Shown piece by piece: positions 53,430 to 62,628 of a stretch of DNA of 64,000 bases. Position numbers and translations under genes: made by a program. The DNA is from Gillisia xinjiangensis. GTDB lineage: Bacteria > Bacteroidota > Bacteroidia > Flavobacteriales > Flavobacteriaceae. The stretch lies in assembly GCF_046298265.1 (NCBI RefSeq), contig NZ_JBKAHK010000008.1, positions 62,001-126,000 on the forward strand, written 5' to 3'. How positions within the stretch are numbered: the first letter of the stretch is position 1; every line of letters begins with the position of its first letter. The notes under the pieces are model-generated. The model was given only the letters and a program-made list of their open reading frames with translations, ran no database searches and was not told the DNA's origin.

Positions 53430-53637
53430 ATCCAAAAGAAATAAACGGTATTAAACTGACTTAATCTGTTGATTTTAAAATTTTCGATCAAATAATTATT
53501 ATTCCTAGATATAATTGTTTTCCATTTCATGCCTCCTTACCCTCCCACAATGTCATGATTTTTTAAAATTTGAAAAAAAGTGATTTTTCAGCTAAATTTT
53601 CAGATTGGTTTCCGTCATTAATCTTACAAAAAAATCT

Positions 53638-53645
53638 TAAATTTG
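53638..53645 (+). promoter_or_regulatory. purL -7 promoter box TAAATTTG
   Basis: TAnnTTTG box 32 bp before the purL ATG. Confidence 0.55.
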
Positions 53646-53676
53646 ACCTTTCTCAAATAACACAAAACCAAGCAGA

Positions 53677-56600
53677 ATGATCCTATTCTTCGGAACCCAA
53701 ACCACCAAGGTTTACGCAGTGCTAACGCATTCCTCACTTTCAGCCCAGGATATTTCAAAATTAGACTGGCTTTTTGGAGACGCCCAACACCTCAATAAAT
53801 CTGCACTGGCAGATTTTTTTATTGGCCCCCGTGCCGCAATGGTTTCTCCCTGGAGTACCAATGCCGTGGAAATCACACAAACCATGGGAATACAGGGAAT
53901 TATTCGAATAGAAGAATTCATGAAGGTGGATTCAAAATTTAAAGATTATGATCCTATGATCTCCCAGAAATATAAAGATCTGGATCAGGAAATATTTTCG
54001 GTAGATATAGAACCGGCATCGGTGTTGGAAATTAAGGATATCGCGGCATTTAACAAGCAGGAAGGACTTTCTTTAAATTCAGAGGAAGTTGAATATCTTG
54101 AAGGTCTTGCAAAAAAGTTGGAAAGAAAACTTACCGATTCTGAAGTTTTTGGGTTTTCACAGGTAAATTCTGAGCATTGTCGGCATAAGATTTTCAACGG
54201 AACTTTTGTGATAGACGGAAAGGAAAAACCTTCTACCCTATTCAAACTCATCAGAAAAACTTCCGAAGAAAACCCAAACGGAATAGTTTCAGCATATAAA
54301 GATAATGTAGCTTTTATAAAAGGACCGCGAATAGAACAGTTTGCACCAAAATCTGCCGATGTTCCGGATTTTTATCAAATAAAGGATTTTGATTCGGTGA
54401 TTTCCATCAAAGCAGAAACCCATAATTTCCCAACAACCGTAGAGCCTTTTAACGGTGCTGCAACCGGAAGTGGTGGTGAGATTCGCGACAGGCTGGCCGG
54501 GGGAAAAGGTTCCCTGCCATTAGCCGGGACCGCAGTTTACATGAGCTCTTACTCCAGGCTTCAAAAAGACCGTTCCTGGGAAGATAAGGTGAAGGAGCGA
54601 AACTGGCTCTATCAAACCCCGATGGATATTTTGATAAAAGCCTCGAATGGAGCTTCCGATTTTGGAAATAAATTTGGACAACCTTTAATTACAGGTTCTG
54701 TACTAACGTTCGAACATGCTGAACACGGGCGGATCATGGCCTATGATAAAGTCATTATGCTTGCAGGTGGAATTGGGTATGGAAAAGCAGATCAGGCCAT
54801 AAAAGAAGTTCCTGAAAAAGGAGATAAAATTGTAGTCCTTGGAGGAGACAATTACAGAATTGGAATGGGTGGAGCAGCGGTTTCATCTGCAGATACCGGA
54901 GAATTCAGCAGTGGTATTGAGCTAAATGCAGTACAACGCGCCAATCCCGAAATGCAAAAACGAGCTGCAAATGCAATTCGAGGTATGGTAGAACGCGATC
55001 ATAATCCTATAATTTCAATTCACGATCACGGCGCCGGCGGACATTTAAACTGCCTTAGCGAACTTGTGGAAGAAACAGGTGGAAACATCGATCTGGATAA
55101 ATTGCCCGTTGGTGACCCAACCCTTTCTGCCAAGGAGATTATAGGGAATGAATCTCAGGAAAGAATGGGACTTATTATTGCTGAAAAAGATATGGATATC
55201 CTGAAAAGGATCTCGGAAAGGGAACGAACTCCAATGTATGATGTAGGAGAGGTAACTGAAGATCATAATTTTGTGTTCCAACGAAAAAGCAACGGTGAAA
55301 AACCTATGGATCTTTCCCTGGCCGATATGTTTGGAAGCTCACCAAAAACGGTCATGACCGATAAAAATATTAAAAGAAATTACGAAGAAGTTCAGTATTC
55401 TTCAGATAAAACACACGAATACCTGGAACAGGTTCTAAAACTGGAATCTGTTGGCTGTAAAGACTGGCTTACCAATAAGGTAGACCGTTGTGTGACTGGA
55501 AAAGTGGCAAAACAACAAACTGCCGGCTCATTGCAATTGCCTTTAAATAATTGCGGTGTGATGGCTTTGGATTACAATGGAAAAGAAGGTGTGGCAACTT
55601 CCATAGGCCACTCCCCTATTTCTGCATTGGTAGATCCGGTTGCAGGATCAAAAAATTCCATTGGAGAAGCGCTTTCCAATATAATTTGGGCTCCGCTGGA
55701 AAAAGGATTAAAATCGGTTTCACTTTCTGCAAACTGGATGTGGCCCTGCAATAACGAAGGCGAAGATGCCAGGTTATACGATGCTGTAAAAGGGGTTTCA
55801 GATTTTGCAATCGCGCTGGGAATCAATGTTCCAACAGGAAAGGATTCGCTTTCCATGAAGCAAAAATATAAAGAGGGAGAAGTTTTATCCCCCGGAACTG
55901 TGATCATTTCTGCAGCCGGACATTGCGATGATATCACCAAAGTGGTAGAGCCCGTGCTTCAAAAAGACGGCGGTTCCATCTATTATATTAATTTATCCCA
56001 GGACTCTTTTAAACTTGGAGGTTCTTCTTTTGCACAAATTTTAAATAAAGTTGGTAATGAAGTTCCTACAATTAGGGACGATGCCCAATTTGCCAACATT
56101 TTTAATACGATGCAGGGTTTGATAAAGAATGATCTTATCCTTGCCGGCCATGATGTTGCTTCCGGAGGATTGATCACTACGCTTTTGGAAATGTGTTTTG
56201 CTGAAGTAAATCTTGGAGCTCAGCTCGATCTTTCAGCCTTAAATGAAGAAGATTCAATAAAGTTGCTTTTCAATGAGAACTGCGGAATTGTTTTCCAGGC
56301 CAAAGATGATTCTGTAGAAAAACTATTAAATGATGAAAAGATAGACTTCTTTAAGATAGGTGCTCCTGCTGAAGGAAGCTTGGTAACTATTAAAAACGGA
56401 AATCAAAACTTTGAATTCAACATTCCTGCCCTTCGTGATACCTGGTATGAAACTTCGTTTTTGCTGGATGAAAAACAAAGTGGGATCGATATGGCAACGC
56501 AGCGTTTCAACAATTACAAGGAGCAACCGCTGAAGTTTGTTTTTCCTGAAGATTTTGATGGAAAACTTCCTGTAATCGATGAAAATAAACCAAGGATTAA

Positions 56601-57339
56601 AGCAGCCATCATTCGGGAAAAAGGCTCCAATAGTGAACGGGAAATGGCCCGTGCGATGTATCTCGCCGGATTTGATGTAAAAGATGTTCATATGACCGAC
56701 CTGATAAGCGGAAGGGAAACTTTGGAAGACATTAAATTTATTGCAGCCGTAGGTGGTTTTTCAAATTCTGATGTGCTGGGAAGTGCAAAAGGTTGGGCCG
56801 GCGGATTTTTATACAATGAAAAAGCCGGTAAGGCGCTAGAGAACTTCTTCAATCGGGAAGACACGCTTTCTGTGGGAGTTTGTAACGGATGTCAGTTATT
56901 TATAGAATTGGGGCTTATCAATCCTGAAGATTTGCAAAAACCAAAAATGCTGTACAACAAATCGCATAAATTTGAGTGTAATTTTACTTCCGTAGAAATT
57001 CAGGAAAACAATTCCGTGATGCTTTCAAGTCTTGCTGGAAGTAAACTTGGTATTTGGGCAGCGCACGGAGAAGGAAGGTTTAGCTTACCTTATGAAGAAA
57101 GCAAGTACAACATCGTTGGGAAATATGGCTACACTGGCTATCCTGCAAATCCTAACGGATCGCATTACAACATAGCGATGATGACCGATGTTACCGGAAG
57201 ACACCTTGTTACCATGCCGCATTTGGAACGCTCTACATTTCAGTGGAACTGGGCATACTATCCAAAGGGTAGAAAAGATGAAGTTTCTCCATGGATGGAA
57301 GCATTTGTAAATGCCAGAAAGTGGTTAGAACAAAAATAG
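53677..57339 (+). CDS. purL: Phosphoribosylformylglycinamidine synthase, single-chain form
   Basis: 1220 residues, the large form with synthase and glutaminase in one chain. It makes FGAM from FGAR, ATP and glutamine in purine synthesis. The linker motif FSQVNSEHCRHKIF and the ATP-binding region SIKAETHNFPTTVEPFNGA, with GEIRDRLAGGKG, mark the synthase; a second, structural AIR synthase-like half follows. The C-terminal glutaminase starts IKAAIIREKGSNSEREMARA and has the nucleophile Cys1069 (GVCNGCQLF) and His1130 (AAHGEGRF). It stands alone, with its own promoter box and terminator. Confidence 0.97.
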   Translation: MILFFGTQTTKVYAVLTHSSLSAQDISKLDWLFGDAQHLNKSALADFFIGPRAAMVSPWSTNAVEITQTMGIQGIIRIEEFMKVDSKFKDYDPMISQKYKDLDQEIFSVDIEPASVLEIKDIAAFNKQEGLSLNSEEVEYLEGLAKKLERKLTDSEVFGFSQVNSEHCRHKIFNGTFVIDGKEKPSTLFKLIRKTSEENPNGIVSAYKDNVAFIKGPRIEQFAPKSADVPDFYQIKDFDSVISIKAETHNFPTTVEPFNGAATGSGGEIRDRLAGGKGSLPLAGTAVYMSSYSRLQKDRSWEDKVKERNWLYQTPMDILIKASNGASDFGNKFGQPLITGSVLTFEHAEHGRIMAYDKVIMLAGGIGYGKADQAIKEVPEKGDKIVVLGGDNYRIGMGGAAVSSADTGEFSSGIELNAVQRANPEMQKRAANAIRGMVERDHNPIISIHDHGAGGHLNCLSELVEETGGNIDLDKLPVGDPTLSAKEIIGNESQERMGLIIAEKDMDILKRISERERTPMYDVGEVTEDHNFVFQRKSNGEKPMDLSLADMFGSSPKTVMTDKNIKRNYEEVQYSSDKTHEYLEQVLKLESVGCKDWLTNKVDRCVTGKVAKQQTAGSLQLPLNNCGVMALDYNGKEGVATSIGHSPISALVDPVAGSKNSIGEALSNIIWAPLEKGLKSVSLSANWMWPCNNEGEDARLYDAVKGVSDFAIALGINVPTGKDSLSMKQKYKEGEVLSPGTVIISAAGHCDDITKVVEPVLQKDGGSIYYINLSQDSFKLGGSSFAQILNKVGNEVPTIRDDAQFANIFNTMQGLIKNDLILAGHDVASGGLITTLLEMCFAEVNLGAQLDLSALNEEDSIKLLFNENCGIVFQAKDDSVEKLLNDEKIDFFKIGAPAEGSLVTIKNGNQNFEFNIPALRDTWYETSFLLDEKQSGIDMATQRFNNYKEQPLKFVFPEDFDGKLPVIDENKPRIKAAIIREKGSNSEREMARAMYLAGFDVKDVHMTDLISGRETLEDIKFIAAVGGFSNSDVLGSAKGWAGGFLYNEKAGKALENFFNREDTLSVGVCNGCQLFIELGLINPEDLQKPKMLYNKSHKFECNFTSVEIQENNSVMLSSLAGSKLGIWAAHGEGRFSLPYEESKYNIVGKYGYTGYPANPNGSHYNIAMMTDVTGRHLVTMPHLERSTFQWNWAYYPKGRKDEVSPWMEAFVNARKWLEQK

Positions 57340-57364
57340 ACGTTAAGATTATTTCAAGGTTAAT

Positions 57365-57397
57365 TGAGGGGATATGAAAATATCTCCTCTTTTTTTA
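57365..57397 (+). terminator. purL terminator
   Basis: GAGGGGATAT pairs with ATATCTCCTC around GAAA, followed by a T-run. Confidence 0.82.
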
Positions 57398-57468
57398 GAA
57401 ATAGGTTTGAAATAGACCTTTAATTTCCTATTTTGCAAGGAATATCCTATAAAAACATAATCATACAA

Positions 57469-59244
57469 ATGATCGAAATAAAAAGACTGTTTGATTTTCC
57501 ATATTATCAATTGGAAAATCATCCCCTGGAAAAGGCATTAGGAACTAAATATAATGGTACCTGGGAAACCTTATCAACACAACAATATATAGACAAGGCA
57601 AATGCCATTAGCCGGGGACTGCTTCGGCTTGGAGTAAAACCCAATGATAAAATAGCCCTTATCTCCTCTTCAAACAGAACGGAATGGAATATTATGGACA
57701 TTGGGATCCTTCAGTTAGGCGCTCAGGATGTTCCAATATATCCTACAATTTCAGAAGAAGATTATGAGTACGTATTAAATCATAGTGAAGCAATCTATTG
57801 TTTTGTTTCAGATTTGGAAGTTCTGGAAAAAGTAAATGCGATTAAAGAACGTACCAACCTGAAGGAAGTTTATTGTTTTGATGAAATTGAAGGTTGTAAA
57901 AACTGGAAAGAAATACTTGCATTAGGAGAGAACAAAAGCAATCAGGATGAAGTGGAAACGCTGAAAAAGGCAGTTCAAGCTGATGATTTGGCTACTTTAA
58001 TATATACTTCCGGTACCACCGGGAGACCAAAAGGCGTAATGTTATCGCATAATAATATTGTGAGCAATGTTTTAGGAAGCGCTACCAGGGTCCCCTTTCC
58101 GTTTGGGACTTATACGGCTTTAAGTTTCTTACCGGTTTGCCATATTTTTGAACGCATGATCCTCTATTTGTACCAGTATTATAGCGTTTCTATCTATTTT
58201 GCTGAATCTATTGAAAAGATAAGTGATAATCTTAAGGAAGTTAAACCGCACGTTATAACCGCAGTCCCTAGATTATTAGAGAAAGTTTACGATAAAATTA
58301 TAGCAAAAGGCTCTTCTCTTGGAGGGATTAAGGAAAAATTATTTTATTGGGCTGTAGAACTCGGTTTGGAATTTGAACCATATGGTGCAAATGGCTGGTG
58401 GTATGAAACAAGATTAAACATTGCCAGAAAGCTCATTTTTTCCAAATGGAAAGAAGGATTAGGTGGAAACATAGAATTAATAGTTTCCGGAAGTGCTGCG
58501 TTACAACCAAGATTGGCAAGGGTTTTTGCCGCTGCCGAAATCCCGGTTATGGAAGGCTACGGGCTAACCGAAACTTCACCGGTAATTGCAGTTAATGATC
58601 AAAGAAACCATGGTTTTAGAATAGGAACCGTGGGAAAAGTGATCGAAAAAGTAGAAGTGAAAATTGCCGAGGATGGCGAAATACTTACCAAAGGGCCTAA
58701 TTTGATGTTGGGTTACTATAAAGAACCAGATAAAACCAATGAGGCTATCGATGAAGACGGATGGTTCCATACCGGAGATATTGGAGAATTTGACAGCGAA
58801 GGTTTTTTAAAGATTACCGACAGGAAGAAGGAAATGTTTAAAACTTCCGGAGGAAAATATGTAGCTCCGCAGCTTATTGAAAATATTATGAAACAATCCC
58901 GTTTCATAGAGCAAATTATGGTTATTGGTGAAGGAGAAAAAATGCCTGCCGCATTCATTCAACCAAATTTTGAATTTGTGGAAGAATGGGCAAAACGAAA
59001 AAATATCGATATTGGATCAACCAATGAAGAAATGATCAAAAATCCTGAAGTGATAACACGGATCCAGGATGAAGTAGATTTTTATAATCAAAAATTCGGA
59101 CATTGGGAAAAGGTGAAGAAATTCGAATTAACTCCAGAGGTATGGAGTATTGAAGGTGAACACCTTACTCCTACCATGAAGTTAAAACGCAGAAATATAA
59201 AAGACCTGTATAAAAATCTTTACAATGCTATTTACGAGCGTTAG
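57469..59244 (+). CDS. fadD: Long-chain fatty-acid CoA ligase (AMP-binding)
   Basis: 591 residues from ATG 57469; the TTG further up lies inside a TATTTTG box. The P-loop YTSGTTGRPKG, the adenylate-binding GYGLTETSP, GWFHTGD and the hinge ITDRKKEMFKTSGGKYVAP with its Lys are all there. The layout, with a C-terminal small domain carrying KLKRRNI, is that of FACL/FadD15-type ligases. It activates fatty acids with ATP and CoA, the entry to the beta-oxidation genes that follow. The AMP-binding start and length exclude acetyl-CoA synthetase. Confidence 0.92.
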   Translation: MIEIKRLFDFPYYQLENHPLEKALGTKYNGTWETLSTQQYIDKANAISRGLLRLGVKPNDKIALISSSNRTEWNIMDIGILQLGAQDVPIYPTISEEDYEYVLNHSEAIYCFVSDLEVLEKVNAIKERTNLKEVYCFDEIEGCKNWKEILALGENKSNQDEVETLKKAVQADDLATLIYTSGTTGRPKGVMLSHNNIVSNVLGSATRVPFPFGTYTALSFLPVCHIFERMILYLYQYYSVSIYFAESIEKISDNLKEVKPHVITAVPRLLEKVYDKIIAKGSSLGGIKEKLFYWAVELGLEFEPYGANGWWYETRLNIARKLIFSKWKEGLGGNIELIVSGSAALQPRLARVFAAAEIPVMEGYGLTETSPVIAVNDQRNHGFRIGTVGKVIEKVEVKIAEDGEILTKGPNLMLGYYKEPDKTNEAIDEDGWFHTGDIGEFDSEGFLKITDRKKEMFKTSGGKYVAPQLIENIMKQSRFIEQIMVIGEGEKMPAAFIQPNFEFVEEWAKRKNIDIGSTNEEMIKNPEVITRIQDEVDFYNQKFGHWEKVKKFELTPEVWSIEGEHLTPTMKLKRRNIKDLYKNLYNAIYER

Positions 59245-59275
59245 GAATTCGCATTAAATACTTTCAATATCTGTT

Positions 59276-59304
59276 AAACTCCTCACATTTTGAGGAGTTT
59301 TTTT
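59276..59304 (+). terminator. Terminator after the acyl-CoA ligase
   Basis: AAACTCCTCA pairs with TGAGGAGTTT and is followed by a T-run. Confidence 0.85.
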
Positions 59305-59391
59305 ATGGCTTTAATGTAATTTTAGAAATATTCTTCCCCAAATAGAAAAAAAATCTCGTCATTTTATTATGCGCGCATAGTATTTTTTGCT

Positions 59392-59399
59392 TAACTTTG
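59392..59399 (+). promoter_or_regulatory. -7 promoter box TAACTTTG
   Basis: TAnnTTTG box 20 bp before the MarR-type regulator ATG. Confidence 0.55.
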
Positions 59400-59419
59400 A
59401 TATTAATCATTAATTTAGA

Positions 59420-59866
59420 ATGAAGGAAAAAACCATCGATTATGTTTTACGAGCCACCTGGATGGCGGTATCCAAAATGTATAATGAGGAAGCCGGTAAA
59501 GCTGGCAGCACGATGGCAACAGGTTTCGCGCTATTAAGTATTGATCCCGAAAAAGGCACTCCCTCCACTTCTTTAGGTCCGAAAATGGGAATGGAAGCAA
59601 CAAGCCTATCCCGCATTTTAAAATCTATGGAAGAAAAAAAACTCATTGTTCGCAAAAAAAACCCAAAGGATGGCAGAAGTGTATTGCTTTACTTAACACC
59701 TTTTGGGAAAGAGATGAGGGAATATTCCAAAGGAGTGGTTCTCAGGTTTGACGAGGCAGTTAAGAGTTCGGTTCCGGAAAAGGATCTTAAAACTTTTATA
59801 AACGTAGCCAAAACCATCACAGATTTGATTATTGAAAAAAAAATCTATGATAAGAATTTAAAATAA
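59420..59866 (+). CDS. MarR family transcription regulator
   Basis: 148 residues. Winged-helix core: MATGFALLSIDPEKGTPSTS, with the recognition helix GMEATSLSRILKSMEEKKLI and the wing VRKKNPKDGRSVLLYLTPFG, which is the classical MarR wing (DxRSxxxxLTxxG). A dimerising C-terminal helix follows. It lies between the acyl-CoA ligase and the beta-oxidation genes, so it probably senses an acyl-CoA and controls them; that is inference from position. Confidence 0.92.
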   Translation: MKEKTIDYVLRATWMAVSKMYNEEAGKAGSTMATGFALLSIDPEKGTPSTSLGPKMGMEATSLSRILKSMEEKKLIVRKKNPKDGRSVLLYLTPFGKEMREYSKGVVLRFDEAVKSSVPEKDLKTFINVAKTITDLIIEKKIYDKNLK

Positions 59867-59941
59867 ATTTCAAAAACATCCTCCAGATCAAATGGCGGAA
59901 TAAAATTCATATTAAAAATTATAATAAAACCTTAGTCTATG

Positions 59942-60012
59942 AAATGAGCATAACGGAAACACATTACAAACACCGATAAAGATATGCGAATTACATATGA
60001 CCAATTAAAAAC
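59942..60012 (+). repeat. Dispersed intergenic element (ATGAGCATAACGG), copy C
   Basis: AAATGAGCATAACGGAAA, 8 variable bases, then AAACACCGATAAAGATATGC and GAATT, ending with CCAATTAAAAAC. It lies just upstream of the HAD/ECH gene and in its direction. Confidence 0.85.
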
Positions 60013-60051
60013 GCTTGTATTGAGCGAAGTCGAAACAATAAATATCTACAT

Positions 60052-62457
60052 ATGAAACGAAGAATCAACAAAGTTGCAATCATTGGTTCCGGGATCATGG
60101 GAAGCGGAATAGCCTGCCATTTTGCCAATATTGGCGTAAAGGTCCTGCTTCTTGATATCATCCCAAGGGAACTCAATGATAAGGAAAAGAAAAAAGGATT
60201 AATCCTGGAAGATAAACAGGTAAGAAACAGGCTGGTGAATGAGTCTTTACAGACTTCTTTAAAATCCAAGCCCTCCCCTATTTATCATCAGGATTTCGCC
60301 AAAAGGATTGAAACCGGGAATCTCACAGATGATATTTCAAAAGTTTCAGAAGCAGACTGGATCATTGAAGTGGTGGTTGAACGTTTGGACATTAAAAAGA
60401 AAGTTTTTGATGATTTGGAAAAACATCGAAAAGAAGGAACGCTTATTTCCTCCAACACTTCCGGAATTCCAATTCAGCAAATGAATGAAGGCCGAAGTGA
60501 GGATTTCAAAAAACATTTCTGCGGAACTCACTTTTTCAATCCGCCACGATATTTAAGATTATTCGAAATTATCCCGGGACCTGATACTTCAGAAGAAGTC
60601 CTGGAATTCCTGAATGAATACGGTGAAAAATTTCTTGGAAAAACCTCTGTGGTCGCAAAAGACACTCCGGCCTTTATTGGAAATCGGGTTGGTATTTTTA
60701 GCATTATGAGCCTCTTTCATATGGTGAAAGAGATGGACCTTACCATTGAAGAAGTAGACAAGCTTACCGGGCCGGTAATTGGAAGGCCAAAATCTGCCAC
60801 TTTTCGTACCGTGGATGTTGTAGGTCTTGATACATTGGTACATGTTGCCAATGGGCTTCATAAGGGTGTTCCTTCAGATGAGCAACATGACTTATTCGCC
60901 CTGCCTGACTTTATAGGTACAATGGTAGAGAATGAATGGTTTGGAAGTAAAAGCGGACAAGGTTTTTATAAAAAAATAAAGAATGAGGATGGTTCCAGCG
61001 AAATTCAGTCTCTGGACCTAAATACGATGGAATACCGTGCAGGGAAAAGAGCGAATTTCGCGACTCTGGAACAAACCAAAACCATCGATAAGGTTGAAGA
61101 TCGTTTTAAAGTCCTAATCAATGGAAAAGACAAGGCCGGAGAGTTTTACAGAAAAAATTTATCGGCACTATTTGCATACGTTTCCAATAGAATTCCGGAA
61201 ATAACCGATGAGCTTTATAAGATCGATGATGCGATGAAAGCCGGTTTTGGCTGGGAACATGGGCCTTTTCAAATATGGGATGCCATAGGAGTTGAAAAGG
61301 GTGTTGAAATGATGAAGCAGGAAGGTTTTGAGCCTGCTTCCTGGGTGAATCAAATGCTTGAAAAAGGCCAAAAAAACTTTTATACGGTAAAAAATGCGAA
61401 TACTTTTTATTATGATATTCCTAAAAAAGAACAGGTAAAAGTACCCGGACAGGACTCCTTTATAATTCTTGATAACATTCGGGAATCAAAACAAGTCTTT
61501 AAGAACAGCGGCGTTGTTGTGGAGGATCTTGGCGACGGGATCCTAAACGTGGAATTCCGCAGTAAAATGAACACTATTGGAGGTGATGTACTCGATGGGT
61601 TAAATAAAGCACTGGACATCGCCGAAAGGGATTATCAGGGACTTGTAGTTGCCAATAACGGACAGAACTTCTCTGTAGGAGCTAATATCGGGATGATCTT
61701 TATGATGGCTGTAGAACAGGAATATGACGAACTTAATGCAGCTGTTAAATATTTTCAGGATACGATGATGCGCATGCGTTATTCATCAATTCCAACTGTA
61801 GCAGCTCCTCATGCGATGACCCTGGGCGGAGGTTGTGAACTTTCCCTGCACGCAGATATGGTAGTAGCCGCTGCTGAAACCTATATAGGACTCGTGGAAT
61901 TTGGCGTTGGTGTAATTCCTGGTGGAGGTGGCTCCAAGGAGATGACACTTAGAGCTGCAGATACTTTTCATAAAGATGATGTGGAATTAAACCGTTTAAG
62001 GGAGCACTTCCTCACTATTGGAATGGCAAAAGTATCCACTTCAGCTTATGAAGCTTACGATTTGAATATCCTTCAAAAAGGAAAAGATATAGTAGTTGTG
62101 AATCCAGACAGACAATTGGCTATCGCTAAAAGTCACGCATTACTAATGGCTGAAAACGGATACACCCAACCTATCATGCGAACAGATATCAAAGTTTTAG
62201 GAAAACAAGCCCTGGGTACATTTTTAGTAGGTACCGATCAAATGTTCGCAGGAAAATATATAAGTGAGCACGATAAAAAAATCGCCAACAAACTTGCTTA
62301 TGTAATGGCCGGAGGAGATCTATCAGAAGCTTCTTATGTAAGCGAACAGTACCTGTTGGATCTTGAAAGAGAAGCTTTCCTTTCCCTAACCGGGGAACGA
62401 AAAACCCTGGAAAGACTGGAGCATATGATTAAAAAGGGGAAACCGCTTAGAAATTAG
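60052..62457 (+). CDS. fadN: 3-hydroxyacyl-CoA dehydrogenase/enoyl-CoA hydratase, FadN type
   Basis: 801 residues. The N-terminal half is the NAD-dependent hydroxyacyl-CoA dehydrogenase: Rossmann motif VAIIGSGIMGSGIACHFANI, then THFFNPPRYLRLFEIIPGPD and the second helical domain. The C-terminal part (about 490-680) is a crotonase-fold hydratase: NNGQNFSVGANIGMIFM, AAPHAMTLGGGCELSLHADM and VEFGVGVIPGGGGSKEM. This order, dehydrogenase first, is that of Bacillus FadN, the reverse of E. coli FadB. It catalyses two successive steps of beta-oxidation. The thiolase gene follows after 171 bp. Confidence 0.93.
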   Translation: MKRRINKVAIIGSGIMGSGIACHFANIGVKVLLLDIIPRELNDKEKKKGLILEDKQVRNRLVNESLQTSLKSKPSPIYHQDFAKRIETGNLTDDISKVSEADWIIEVVVERLDIKKKVFDDLEKHRKEGTLISSNTSGIPIQQMNEGRSEDFKKHFCGTHFFNPPRYLRLFEIIPGPDTSEEVLEFLNEYGEKFLGKTSVVAKDTPAFIGNRVGIFSIMSLFHMVKEMDLTIEEVDKLTGPVIGRPKSATFRTVDVVGLDTLVHVANGLHKGVPSDEQHDLFALPDFIGTMVENEWFGSKSGQGFYKKIKNEDGSSEIQSLDLNTMEYRAGKRANFATLEQTKTIDKVEDRFKVLINGKDKAGEFYRKNLSALFAYVSNRIPEITDELYKIDDAMKAGFGWEHGPFQIWDAIGVEKGVEMMKQEGFEPASWVNQMLEKGQKNFYTVKNANTFYYDIPKKEQVKVPGQDSFIILDNIRESKQVFKNSGVVVEDLGDGILNVEFRSKMNTIGGDVLDGLNKALDIAERDYQGLVVANNGQNFSVGANIGMIFMMAVEQEYDELNAAVKYFQDTMMRMRYSSIPTVAAPHAMTLGGGCELSLHADMVVAAAETYIGLVEFGVGVIPGGGGSKEMTLRAADTFHKDDVELNRLREHFLTIGMAKVSTSAYEAYDLNILQKGKDIVVVNPDRQLAIAKSHALLMAENGYTQPIMRTDIKVLGKQALGTFLVGTDQMFAGKYISEHDKKIANKLAYVMAGGDLSEASYVSEQYLLDLEREAFLSLTGERKTLERLEHMIKKGKPLRN

Positions 62458-62609
62458 TATTGAGTAATTAGTATTGAGTATTGAGTTAGTTTAATTTTTT
62501 AATTAGAAACACTGCACAATATTAATAGCGAGTTACTGGTAGATCAAAAAATAAATTATTAATTAATAAGATTGTTAGGAAAAGAGTAATTCTCAAATCT
62601 CAATACTAA
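62454..62609. repeat. Short TTAGTATTGAGT direct repeats with an inverted partner
   Basis: TTAGTATTGAGT occurs at 62454-62465 and 62468-62479, 14 bp apart, the first copy including the TAG stop of the HAD/ECH gene. Its reverse complement CTCAATACTAA is at 62599-62609, just before the thiolase start. The pair could fold into a long-loop hairpin in the operon mRNA. Confidence 0.75.
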
Positions 62610-62628
62610 CATCTAAATACTAAAAAAT

